Part shown: one piece after another, positions 14,676 to 22,185 of the stretch
How the letters are laid out: every line of letters starts with the position of its first letter
Numbering within the stretch: position 1 is the stretch's first letter
Source of the DNA: a candidate division Zixibacteria bacterium RBG_16_53_22
GTDB lineage: Bacteria > Zixibacteria > MSB-5A5 > UBA10806
NCBI GenBank assembly: GCA_001775395.1
Contig: MEWP01000054.1
Location: 1 to 34,891, forward strand
DNA: 34,891 nucleotides
Direction: 5' to 3'
The notes under the pieces: model-generated
What the model saw: the letters and a program-made list of their open reading frames with translations, nothing else
The model's database searches: none
What the model was told of the DNA's origin: nothing
Made by a program: the position numbers and the translations under genes

Positions 14676-16376
14676 TCATCCGCCCGACTGTAATCTCGTT
14701 TCCATTTCGCCCCTCAAGGCCTGCTTGTTATTGGGCTCGATTTCAAGTACTTTCCTGAAATATGAATTGGCCTCCTTGATGCTGTTGCAAAGCTGGTAAG
14801 AGGCCGCGATATTCATCAGGATCGCCGTATCTCGCGGCTTGCACTTTTCCGCCTGCAACAGGATAGGCAGCGCCGCCGAACACTTCCCGAGATTCAAATA
14901 ATCAAATCCCAATTCGGGATAAATCTCGCATTTTAACGAATCGCTGACCTGGCCCCCGTTGCTTTTCAACACCATTTCATATTGCGCGGCGGCGTTATCG
15001 AAATCCTTGTTGAAAGAATAAATCTTGGCCAGCATCGAGCGCATCAAGACGTCATCGGGTTTTATATCCAGGGCTTTCCTGAACGACCTGGCGGCATTCT
15101 GATACTGCTCGGTTTTTAAATAAGCGAAAGCCAGGTTCCTATAAGCGTTGACATTGGTCGAATCCTGCTGGAGCAAGCGGTTGAAATAATCGATCGACCG
15201 CTGGTATTGCCTTTGATAATACATCGTCAGGCCGGCATACTCAAATGCCTGGGTAAACGTTGGCTCGATTTGCGCCGCCCTCTCGAAAGCCATCAAGGCG
15301 GAATCGAAATAGACGGCATTCTTTTCGCCCAGCTTCATCATCGTCTTGCCCTTCTCGAACCAATATTCGACGCTATCGGGCTGTCCGAATTGGGCCTCGT
15401 ACCTCGAGTACGCATCCAGAGCGCGCTCGAATTCCTTCCGATCGGAGTAAATTCTGGCCAGGTGGCCGAATGATTCAGCTACCTTCGCTTTCAATTCCAC
15501 GGCCTTCTCGAATGCGTGGGCCGCTTTCTCCTGATCTTGTATCTGAAGATAAAGTTGACCGAGGCTGTACCAGGCCTCGCCATCGGTAGGCTTGAGACCG
15601 ACATATTTTTCAAGGCTGAATGCCGCCTCCGGCACTTTGCCCGCTATCAAATAAATCTTCCCCAGCTCCTGCCAGGCCAAAGTGTCCTGGGGACTGATTT
15701 GCAGGTCGATCTTATATTCCTCGATAGCCGCCGGAATGTTGCGCATGTTCAGATGGGCCTGGGCCATTTTATAATGAATCCCGGCCTCCTGGAACAGGCT
15801 CGAATCAATTTCGATGGCCCGGCCGTATTCTGAAAGAGCTATTGGATATGTCTTATTGCGATAGTTGGCCTCGGCCAGGGCCAGATGATACAGGGGATTC
15901 TTTTTATCCTTATCAATGGCCTTCCTGAAATTCAAATCGGCCTTGGCGTAGTCGCCTTTTTCCATCATGGCCAGTCCCTGGCCGTACATGAATTTGGCTT
16001 TGTCCTTGCCCGACTTTTCCCCGCGTTCGAAATAGCCAAAGGCCGCATCATAGCCTTTCAGCTTAAGGGCCGCCATGCCGGCTCCGTAGAGGGCATCAGG
16101 ATCCTTGCCTTTTTTAAGAAGGACCCGATCATAGTAAAAAAGGGCGCTGTCAAATCGGCCGGTATTGAAATAGATTTCGCCCACAAAGAAGTTGAGCTTG
16201 GGATTATCGGGTTCGACTGTCAGCCCCTGCAAGGCGGCGTTCAGCGCGCCCCGGGCATCGCCCTGGGACTGAAGTGACTGAGCCTGCCCCAAGGCATCAT
16301 CTCCCGGGCCCGCCACAGCCGGACCGGAACAGCCGTACAGCATCAGCGCGACAATTATCGAAGTTACAGTTTTCAA
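14676..16376 (-). CDS. Large TPR-repeat lipoprotein
   Basis: This protein has 566 residues. A short signal peptide ends in LYGC with Cys 16. The mature part is a continuous array of about fourteen 34-residue TPRs; typical units include FDSALFYYDRVLLKKGKDPD, ALYGAGMAALKLKGYDAAFG, and YQNAARSFRKALDIKPDDVL. TPR arrays bind peptides or partner proteins. The frame is open to 16469, but I chose the TTG at 16376: GGGAGG lies ten bases upstream, the lipobox then falls at the right distance, and a promoter (16427-16454) sits inside the longer reading. It is followed after nine bases by a membrane-protein gene and then by the ExbB/ExbD/TonB set. A link to envelope energy transduction is inference. Confidence 0.8.
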   Translation of the reverse strand: MKTVTSIIVALMLYGCSGPAVAGPGDDALGQAQSLQSQGDARGALNAALQGLTVEPDNPKLNFFVGEIYFNTGRFDSALFYYDRVLLKKGKDPDALYGAGMAALKLKGYDAAFGYFERGEKSGKDKAKFMYGQGLAMMEKGDYAKADLNFRKAIDKDKKNPLYHLALAEANYRNKTYPIALSEYGRAIEIDSSLFQEAGIHYKMAQAHLNMRNIPAAIEEYKIDLQISPQDTLAWQELGKIYLIAGKVPEAAFSLEKYVGLKPTDGEAWYSLGQLYLQIQDQEKAAHAFEKAVELKAKVAESFGHLARIYSDRKEFERALDAYSRYEAQFGQPDSVEYWFEKGKTMMKLGEKNAVYFDSALMAFERAAQIEPTFTQAFEYAGLTMYYQRQYQRSIDYFNRLLQQDSTNVNAYRNLAFAYLKTEQYQNAARSFRKALDIKPDDVLMRSMLAKIYSFNKDFDNAAAQYEMVLKSNGGQVSDSLKCEIYPELGFDYLNLGKCSAALPILLQAEKCKPRDTAILMNIAASYQLCNSIKEANSYFRKVLEIEPNNKQALRGEMETRLQSGG

Positions 16377-16426
16377 CAGCGGTTTTCCTCCCAATAAGAA
16401 ACGGCCCTCAAAATTGTCAGATTTAC

Positions 16427-16454
16427 AACATACTACTTCGCTTTGACTTGTCAA
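16427..16454 (-). promoter_or_regulatory. Sigma-70-type promoter of the TPR lipoprotein gene
   Basis: On the minus strand a perfect TTGACA (16449-16454) and TATGTT (16427-16432) have a 16-base spacer. Transcription would start near 16420, about 44 bases before the TTG start at 16376, which supports that start over the one at 16469. Confidence 0.5.
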
Positions 16455-16461
16455 GATTTTT

Positions 16462-16746
16462 TTATCCACGTTGGTTGATCCCTCTTTGCCTATTGAGCCT
16501 CCTGAAGACCATTACTATTCGCACCAATCCCCATAGGCACAGCCCGATTCCTGCCGGCAGCCGGATCGGATTTTCAATTGCCGCGTATTTGTTCGTGAAG
16601 AAAATCCCCGCCAGGATTCCGGTGCCCAGAATTATGAAAAAGACAGGAAGTATCAGCGACAGCCAGGCCATTAAACTCATCTCGGCCCAGATCGAGCCTT
16701 CTCTGCGGTCATTATTGTCATGAATATCCATATGGGTCTCAGACAT
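16462..16746 (-). CDS. Small two-TM membrane protein of unknown function
   Basis: This protein has 94 residues. A hydrophilic start (HMDIHDNNDRREG) is followed by TM helices at about 27-50 and 62-82, and a basic tail (RRLNRQRGINQRG). The layout resembles small inner-membrane proteins such as AtpZ or DUF-type two-TM proteins, but I cannot assign a family. The start could be the ATG at 16746 or a later ATG (residue 6); neither has a good Shine-Dalgarno site. A 6-bp inverted repeat (TGGGGA/TCCCCA, 16759-16776) lies just upstream. Confidence 0.55.
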   Translation of the reverse strand: MSETHMDIHDNNDRREGSIWAEMSLMAWLSLILPVFFIILGTGILAGIFFTNKYAAIENPIRLPAGIGLCLWGLVRIVMVFRRLNRQRGINQRG

Positions 16747-16926
16747 TATACGTCCGACTGGGGATATTATTCCCCACGTTGTATTTCTTAATCACTTTCA
16801 AGGGCTTACAGGTTCCTTGAAAATACAACCGCGCATTATACCCTTAAATCGCCGGCCCGGCAACCGAAAATTAAAGGACCGGCGTCGGAGGTTGACTTCT
16901 CCGCCTCCTCCCCCTAAAATAAGGGC

Positions 16927-17703
16927 ATGAAATATATATCAAGAACGCTCCTGGCGATACTTCTGGTGTCGGCCTGCTCCGAAAAAAAGGGGCCGGGGTC
17001 GTCTGATTGGTCCGGTCAGGGTTTTGGGGATGCCACGGACATCGGAACTGTCACACAACTAACAGACGATTACCGCTCGATTTACCCCGTTTTCGGCCCG
17101 GGTGATACGATTGTATACTACCGCCGGCTGCTGCTTACCGATGCCCAGGATACTTTCGCCTATTACCCCGATGAGTTGATCAAGCCGTATGGCAAGCATA
17201 TTTCGACAGGCCGGCTCTATACCCTTTCAAAAGCCAGCGAATTCCCGTCGGCAAGAGAGATTGACCCAGTCAGGTTACCCCATGCTTTCGGCAAGAAACC
17301 GGTCTTCGCAGTGGCCTCTCCCGATTCCGCAAGTTACGCTTTCGAAACGGTCGAAGGCGTAAACCAGGTTCATACCCTGTTTCTTGTCGAAGGTGACTCA
17401 CTCAGGCAGATCTCTGCAGGCAGCGTATCCTGCTTTCTGGACAGGTTCTCAAGTACCGGAAGGTATCTGACAGCTATCTGCGGCAAGGTTCCTACCTGGA
17501 TTCTTATCTTTGACCTGGTCGACGGCGGTGTTTACCGTATTCCGCACGATGGCACTTATATCGATTACCTGACGTCCTTTTCCTCGGATGATAGGATGAT
17601 GCTTTTCATCAGGTCAAACAACGCCTACCGATATGGCCGCGACTTTTTCGGGAATATCGACATTTTTAAATTCGATGGTACTCGCCGCATCCGCAAAAAA
17701 TGA
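16927..17703 (+). CDS. Lipoprotein, possible TolB/WD40-like beta-propeller
   Basis: This protein has 258 residues with a lipoprotein signal peptide ending in LVSAC (Cys 17). The mature part begins with a Gly/Ser-rich linker. It then shows repeating beta-strand units of the type seen in TolB-like and WD40-like propellers: TQLTDDYRSIYPVFGPGDTI, then FAVASPDSASYAFETVEG, then FSSTGRYLTAI, then FSSDDRMMLFI. These repeats match the recurring 'sps-dG-.-ia' pattern. About four blades are visible, fewer than a full propeller, so the domain may be partial or divergent. The Shine-Dalgarno site is weak (AAGGGC immediately before the ATG). The gene is alone on the plus strand and convergent with the glycosylase gene, 25 bases apart. 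Confidence 0.6.
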   Translation: MKYISRTLLAILLVSACSEKKGPGSSDWSGQGFGDATDIGTVTQLTDDYRSIYPVFGPGDTIVYYRRLLLTDAQDTFAYYPDELIKPYGKHISTGRLYTLSKASEFPSAREIDPVRLPHAFGKKPVFAVASPDSASYAFETVEGVNQVHTLFLVEGDSLRQISAGSVSCFLDRFSSTGRYLTAICGKVPTWILIFDLVDGGVYRIPHDGTYIDYLTSFSSDDRMMLFIRSNNAYRYGRDFFGNIDIFKFDGTRRIRKK

Positions 17704-17728
17704 AATCCCAAGGCCGGTGAACCCCTCT

Positions 17729-18373
17729 TCAGCCTATCTTGAAACCGACATGCCTGGCAGCCGTGAGAGTACGGCAATTGTCCCGAACATACTTCGAACC
17801 CATCGAGACGTGGGGATTGTCCTTTATATAAAAACGCCAGAGTTTCTTATGTCCTCGTTGGCCTATGCCAATTCGCGGGGATGACATAATATCGAAAGTC
17901 CGGCGCGATGGCTCCTTGATGTAAATTCTGGAACCGCGAAGATCGGCGCCATTTTGCGTAGTCGTAATTCCGAGAGCCCTGGCCAGTTTCCCGGGCCCCG
18001 AACACAATTCCTCGGGGACGTCGGTTCCACGTCTTTTCTGCATGGCGTCAAGGCCAAAGTTAGGTTGTGCCGCCCGCAATAAAACTGCCGCCGGATACCC
18101 GTCATGCTCGGTTACCACATTCAACATATAATGGTTGCCGTATGTAAAATAGACGTATAGCCTCCCCGGCGGGCCGAACATGACGTCGTTTCGCCGGGTC
18201 CGACCGACAAAGGCATGGCAGGCCGGATCATCGGGTCCGCGATACGCCTCTGTTTCGACAATGACCCCCTTTGTCATACTTCCGCCGACCAGCGAGACAA
18301 TTTCGCAGCCCAGCAACTGGATTGCCACGTCGATCGTATTGCGATCATAAAATGCTCGCGGTAATTTTCTCAC
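17729..18373 (-). CDS. mpg: 3-methyladenine DNA glycosylase (AAG/MPG family)
   Basis: The product has 214 residues, the usual length for the bacterial AAG/MPG family, which excises alkylated purines such as 3-methyladenine and hypoxanthine. Family motifs present are FYDRNTIDVAIQLLGCEIV near the start, GVIVETEAYRGPDDPACHAF (about residues 38-57, with the catalytic Glu in VETEAY), and RNDVMFGPPGRLYVYFTYG. The GPGKLARALGI segment and a closing basic region are also there. It is the last gene of the uvrC set. Its GTG start overlaps the PHP gene stop by four bases. Confidence 0.95.
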   Translation of the reverse strand: MRKLPRAFYDRNTIDVAIQLLGCEIVSLVGGSMTKGVIVETEAYRGPDDPACHAFVGRTRRNDVMFGPPGRLYVYFTYGNHYMLNVVTEHDGYPAAVLLRAAQPNFGLDAMQKRRGTDVPEELCSGPGKLARALGITTTQNGADLRGSRIYIKEPSRRTFDIMSSPRIGIGQRGHKKLWRFYIKDNPHVSMGSKYVRDNCRTLTAARHVGFKIG

Positions 18374-19200
18374 AGCCCTCTCGGAAAAACAGGCCGCGCG
18401 CCAAGCGCCGTAAGAAGTTCATACGCCTCTGCGACGCCGCAACTGAGCGTCTCGGGCTTGTGGGCATCCGATCCGACCGAACTTATGGAAACGCCCGAAT
18501 TCACGGCGCGCACGATAATCTCTTTCGCAGGATGGAATTTCCTTTTGCCGAATCTGAAGGGCGACGTATTAACCTCTATGCCCCTGCCGTTCATTTTCAA
18601 GACAGCGAAAATTTCATCGAAACGCTCAAGCTCAATTTCATAAATGTCGTCACCATAGTATGGATGACCATAACGAATGTAATAATCGAGGTGCCCGAGA
18701 CAATCGAATGCCGGCGTCTCGGCCGCCCGGCGCAGAAGGCTGAAATAATCGTCGACCATCTGGCTCAACGTTTTCTTGAGAAAATAGCCCGGCGCTTCTC
18801 TCTTATCCGAAATCGCAATATCATCGAGGCAGTGCACCGAGCCTACCACAAAATCGAGCCTGTATTTATCCCGAACTCTCTGCGCTTCCCCTTCCACGCC
18901 CGGGAAATAGTCAATCTCAAGGCCTCGAAACACCCCTAAACCATACTGGGCGTAATATTCCCTGGCCTGGTCTATCTCGTCTATATATCGCCCTACCAGT
19001 TCATCATCGAAACGCACCCTCTGCCCCTTGTAACGCCAATAACCGTCGGCTTCGATCCGGCGAGGGTTGGAGTCGTAATGGCTGGTGAAGCAGATATTTC
19101 GCAGGCCAATCTCAAGGGCCCGGTCGCAAAATTGCCGGATCGTGCCAGCGGCATCTATCGAATAGTCGGGATGGACATGGAAATCGGAGATCAATGTCAT
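18370..19200 (-). CDS. PHP-domain phosphoesterase (histidinol-phosphatase HisK-like)
   Basis: The product has 276 residues with PHP metal-binding motifs in order: DFHVHPDYS (His 8, His 10), a Glu within GLEIDYFPG, SVHCLDD, GHLDYYIRYG, and SVGSDAHKPE near the C-terminus. This set fits the family that includes histidinol-phosphate phosphatase HisK. The LFCTSHYD-like motif appears as NICFTSHYD. No histidine-biosynthesis gene is nearby. It is coupled to a DNA glycosylase gene and an MBL hydrolase gene, so another phosphoester substrate is equally possible. Both ends overlap the neighbouring genes by four bases. Confidence 0.82.
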   Translation of the reverse strand: MTLISDFHVHPDYSIDAAGTIRQFCDRALEIGLRNICFTSHYDSNPRRIEADGYWRYKGQRVRFDDELVGRYIDEIDQAREYYAQYGLGVFRGLEIDYFPGVEGEAQRVRDKYRLDFVVGSVHCLDDIAISDKREAPGYFLKKTLSQMVDDYFSLLRRAAETPAFDCLGHLDYYIRYGHPYYGDDIYEIELERFDEIFAVLKMNGRGIEVNTSPFRFGKRKFHPAKEIIVRAVNSGVSISSVGSDAHKPETLSCGVAEAYELLTALGARPVFPRGL

Positions 19201-19829
19201 AAGAGAAACGGATTGAACTCGCGCTCCTGCCCGATTGTCGTGTCTGTGCCGTGACCGGAGTAAACAATCGTATCGTCAGGCAAGGACAGGAGCTTGGTGT
19301 GGATTGATTCGATCAAAGTCTCGTGCGAAGAGCCCGGGAAATCGGTTCGGCCGATCGAGCCGAGAAACAACGCGTCTCCGGTGAACACGACTCCATGGCC
19401 ATAAATCGATATCGAACCCGGCGAATGCCCCGGCGTATCGAGCACCTTGAACGCGAATTTGCCGGCCGCGACCATGTCCCCCTCTCTCAGAAGCTGATCC
19501 GCCCCCCCGGTCGCAAACCGCTCACCCGCAAATTCCGAAAGATTCGCGTCCGGATCACCCAGCATCGAGGCGTCTTTCTCGCCGACCAGAACCCTGGCTT
19601 TGAAGTGGCGCCTGACCTCGTCGAGAGCGGCGATATGATCGGCATGGGCATGAGTTATCACGACCTTGTCGATGGCAAGCCCCAGTTTCTCGACAAAAGC
19701 GATAATACTGTCGGCGTCATAGCCGGGATCGATGATGAATCCTTTCTTCGATTCGGCATCGCCGACTATATAGCAGTTGACGAAAAAAGGTCCAAGTTCC
19801 AGGATTTCTATAATGAGGTCGTCATTCAT
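19197..19829 (-). CDS. MBL-fold metallo-hydrolase (glyoxalase II-like)
   Basis: The product has 210 residues with the metallo-beta-lactamase motif THAHADHIAALDEV (HxHxDH at residues 60-65), then TPGHSPGSISIYG, TGDALFLGSIGRTDFPG, and a closing GHGTDTTIGQE. This is the pattern of the small hydroxyacylglutathione hydrolase-like subfamily (YcbL type), which carries two metal ions. Substrate cannot be assigned. Its ATG lies inside the last codons of uvrC (8-base overlap). Confidence 0.9.
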   Translation of the reverse strand: MNDDLIIEILELGPFFVNCYIVGDAESKKGFIIDPGYDADSIIAFVEKLGLAIDKVVITHAHADHIAALDEVRRHFKARVLVGEKDASMLGDPDANLSEFAGERFATGGADQLLREGDMVAAGKFAFKVLDTPGHSPGSISIYGHGVVFTGDALFLGSIGRTDFPGSSHETLIESIHTKLLSLPDDTIVYSGHGTDTTIGQEREFNPFLL

Positions 19830-21705
19830 CTATCATCTGCTCATCTTGAAGTTGATCAATCCCGCCTGCTTGTGAGTTGTTCTCAGCAGGCATGTGAAAA
19901 TAGTCGTAAACCGCTTTGGCGATACTTGGCCGGATATTGGGCGTAGCTGAAAGTTCCTCCAGCGCCGCGCTCTTGATGCGTTCGACCGAGCCGAACGCCG
20001 CCAACAGGTCGAGCTTCCGCTTCTTTCCGATACCGGGAATGTTATCCAGCGCCGATTCCTCGAGCCGCTTCGAGCGCAGGTTGCGATGGTAGTTCACGGC
20101 GAACCGGTGCGCCTCGTCCCTGATTCTTTGCAGAAGCCGCGACGACGATGACGTCCTGGGTATCGAGAGCGGCTCGGGATGACCCGGAAGATATACTTCC
20201 TCGAACCGTTTGGCAAGGGAGGCCATCTGCAGGCTTTCGATATTGAGCTCCCGGACAGCACCCAGGGCCGCACTCAATTGCCCCTTGCCGCCGTCGATCA
20301 GGAGCAGATCGGGATAGTCCTTCTGATTCTCGGCCAAATGATTGAGATAGCGCCCGACTATCTCCTTCATCATGGAGAAATCATCCTGCCCCTCGACCGT
20401 CCTGATCCGCATCCGGCGATATTCCGATTTCCTGGGCTGGCCATCGGCAAAATAAACCGCCGAGCCTACCGCCAGCTCCTTTCCCAGGTTGGAAATGTCG
20501 AACGCCGCAATGGTCCTGGGCATAGTCCTGAGGTAAAGGTCCCTTTGCAGTGAATAGATGGCATGAGGCGCCCTCTTCTTGCTGGCGCTCTTCTGAGCCA
20601 GGAAAAGATCCAAATTATGCTTGGCGTTTTTGAATGCCATGTCGATCAGCTCTGCCTTCTCACCCTTTTGCGGCACCTTGATATAAATCCTCTGGCCCGC
20701 TTTTTCGGAAAGGAAAGTCTCGATCAGTTCCCTGTCCTCGATTTCGACCGGTATCAATATCTCTTTGGAGTATATGATCGAGGTCTTGTAGTATCGCGGC
20801 AGGAAATTCCTGACAATCTCGGCGGCGTTTTCGCCGGCGGTGGCGACTATGAAATGTTCTTGCCCCAGAAGCGCGCCCTCCCTGATTTGAAGCAAACCCA
20901 CGCAGGCGTCGGTACCCTCTTCGGCCACCGCAATCACGTCGCGGTCAAGCATGTCGTAGCTAACCACCCGCTGTCGCTGCACGACCGAATCAATGGCCCT
21001 GAGTTGGTCGCGGATCTTGGCCGCCGCCTCATACTTCAGTTCCTCGGACTCCCTTTCCATCCGCTCGGTCAGGCGCTTGACTATCTCTTTGGATTTGCCG
21101 GAGAGGAACATGATGACTTCGTCGATCATGGTCCGGTAGGCCTCCGGCGTAGTTTTTCCCTCCTCGCAGCATCCCGGGCATCGGCCGATGAAGTAATCCA
21201 GGCAAACGTGATGTTTCCTTTTTGAGGGCAGATCCAGTGAGCACGAGCGGATCGGGAAGATGCGCCGGATGACGGCCAGGGTTTTGCGCATGGCGCCGGC
21301 ACTTGTATATGGGCCGAAATACCGGGCGCCGTCATCGGCCATTCGCCGGACAACGAACAGCCGGGGGTAGAGTTCGTTGACAGTCAACTTGATATACGGA
21401 AAGTGCTTGTCGTCCTTGAGATTGATATTGTATTTGGGGCGATGTTCCTTGACGAGGTTGGATTCGAGTATGAGAGCATCGATCTCGGAGTTGGTGACCA
21501 GAATATCGAGGTCTGCGATCAGTGAAACAAGCTGCTCGGTCTTGGGATCGGAATGTGTCTTTTGAAAATATGAGCGAACCCTCTTTTTGAGTGACCTGGC
21601 TTTCCCAATATATATGATCTGCCCTTCGTCGTTCTTAAAAAGATAGCACCCGGACGATTCGGGCAAATTCGATAATTTGACCTCCAATTTAATGTTACTG
21701 TCCAC
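19822..21705 (-). CDS. uvrC: Excinuclease ABC subunit C
   Basis: The product has 627 residues and the full UvrC layout: a GIY-YIG nuclease domain (about 15-95, with CYLFKNDEGQIIYIGKARSL), a cysteine cluster (CLDYFIGRCPGCCEE, about 168-182; such clusters bind an iron-sulfur centre in some UvrC proteins), a UVR domain (EELKYEAAAKIRDQLRAI, about 220-237), an RNase H-like endonuclease domain (AAFDISNLGKELAVGSAVYF, later LLLIDGGKGQLSAALGAVRE), and a terminal helix-hairpin-helix (LDNIPGIGKKRKLDLL). It makes the dual incisions of nucleotide excision repair. The start is GTG at 21705 with no Shine-Dalgarno site, and a promoter lies directly upstream, so it may be leaderless; the in-frame TTG six codons later is the alternative. 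Confidence 0.97.
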   Translation of the reverse strand: MDSNIKLEVKLSNLPESSGCYLFKNDEGQIIYIGKARSLKKRVRSYFQKTHSDPKTEQLVSLIADLDILVTNSEIDALILESNLVKEHRPKYNINLKDDKHFPYIKLTVNELYPRLFVVRRMADDGARYFGPYTSAGAMRKTLAVIRRIFPIRSCSLDLPSKRKHHVCLDYFIGRCPGCCEEGKTTPEAYRTMIDEVIMFLSGKSKEIVKRLTERMERESEELKYEAAAKIRDQLRAIDSVVQRQRVVSYDMLDRDVIAVAEEGTDACVGLLQIREGALLGQEHFIVATAGENAAEIVRNFLPRYYKTSIIYSKEILIPVEIEDRELIETFLSEKAGQRIYIKVPQKGEKAELIDMAFKNAKHNLDLFLAQKSASKKRAPHAIYSLQRDLYLRTMPRTIAAFDISNLGKELAVGSAVYFADGQPRKSEYRRMRIRTVEGQDDFSMMKEIVGRYLNHLAENQKDYPDLLLIDGGKGQLSAALGAVRELNIESLQMASLAKRFEEVYLPGHPEPLSIPRTSSSSRLLQRIRDEAHRFAVNYHRNLRSKRLEESALDNIPGIGKKRKLDLLAAFGSVERIKSAALEELSATPNIRPSIAKAVYDYFHMPAENNSQAGGIDQLQDEQMIDE

Positions 21706-21712
21706 GACTGGA

Positions 21713-21740
21713 AAAATAACAACACTGGCGCCAAAGTCAA
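21713..21740 (-). promoter_or_regulatory. Sigma-70-type promoter directly upstream of uvrC
   Basis: On the minus strand TTGACT (21735-21740) and TATTTT (21713-21718) are separated by 16 bases. The predicted transcription start (about 21706) falls on the uvrC GTG, which would give a leaderless or near-leaderless mRNA. Confidence 0.42.
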
Positions 21741-21760
21741 GCTATGGTGTTTGACAGATA

Positions 21761-21868
21761 TCAGCTAATTGGCAAAAAGAGGATCGCAAGGACCAATATC
21801 ACCGTGGCCGATATTATGGCCAACTCGGGATTGCTCAGCTTGCTTGGTTTTGATTTGGCTATCAGCAT
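21761..21868 (-). CDS. 35-aa single-TM small protein (unannotated sORF)
   Basis: This short gene encodes 35 residues. The first 15 are polar and basic (MLIAKSKPSKLSNPE), followed by one continuous hydrophobic helix (ELAIISATVILVLAILFLPI) and a stop. AAAAGGAAG lies five to six bases before the ATG. The helix is what a real small membrane protein shows, rather than a chance frame. It lies 55 bases upstream of uvrC on the same strand, directly downstream of a structured leader and a candidate sigma-54 promoter. No family is recognised. A leader-peptide role for uvrC is possible but unproven. Confidence 0.6.
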   Translation of the reverse strand: MLIAKSKPSKLSNPELAIISATVILVLAILFLPIS

Positions 21869-21888
21869 ATTTTCTTCCTTTTAATCAG

Positions 21889-21963
21889 GCACGGGAGTGG
21901 CGGAGGGGGATGCCCCGAATCATTCGGGGGGATCAGCTTGCGCCGATCACACCACTCCCATGC
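21889..21963 (-). ncRNA. Predicted three-way-junction RNA with a GNRA tetraloop
   Basis: Read on the minus strand, an outer helix of 12 positions with one mismatch pairs GCATGGGAGTGG (21952-21963) with CCACTCCCGTGC (21889-21900). Inside are a 7-bp hairpin, GATCGGC-GCAA-GCTGATC, closed by a GNRA tetraloop (one G-T pair), and a 7-bp hairpin, CCCCGAA-TGA-TTCGGGG. The GNRA loop exists only on this strand, and the element sits between a candidate promoter and a translated sORF, so an RNA function is more likely than a DNA palindrome. I do not recognise a known riboswitch class. A dispersed repeat is the main alternative. Confidence 0.45.
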
Positions 21964-21997
21964 GCTCGCTAAAACCTCTTTTTCCAACAATTATCAG

Positions 21998-22013
21998 GGC
22001 AACTTGTGTGCCA
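21998..22013 (-). promoter_or_regulatory. Candidate sigma-54 promoter upstream of the structured RNA
   Basis: On the minus strand TGGCAC-ACAAG-TTGCC matches the -24/-12 consensus at every core position. The GG (22011-22012) and GC (21999-22000) are exactly 10 bases apart. Transcription would start near 21988, 25 bases before the structured RNA. Sigma-54 needs a distant activator site; an AT-rich palindrome at 22075-22102 is suitably placed. Confidence 0.5.
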
Positions 22014-22074
22014 ATTTAGGGGTATATTGTGGCCGGAAGCATGCAAAAAATAATATGTTGCCTTACAAGGTGTT

Positions 22075-22102
22075 ATAATAATCACTTGAAGTAAATTATT
22101 AT
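22075..22102. other. AT-rich perfect palindrome, possible activator site
   Basis: ATAATAAT (22075-22082) and ATTATTAT (22095-22102) form an 8-bp inverted repeat with a 12-base centre (itself containing ACTT/AAGT). It is centred about 100 bases upstream of the predicted sigma-54 transcription start, where enhancer-binding proteins usually bind. The region also lies downstream of the TPR gene at 22186, so a 3'-end hairpin is an alternative. Confidence 0.35.
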
Positions 22103-22185
22103 CGCCGTCGCCCCATAGTGGCTCCGCAGGGCAACTTACTTTTCAATGCTGTGCACGCCTTTGCAGAAGATGATTTGGTGCATCC

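Noticed and set aside
21889-21963. tRNA or c-di-GMP (GEMM) riboswitch reading of the structured element
   Set aside because: It has two hairpins, not three arms with an anticodon loop or T-loop, and lacks the conserved GEMM core; only the GNRA loop is shared.
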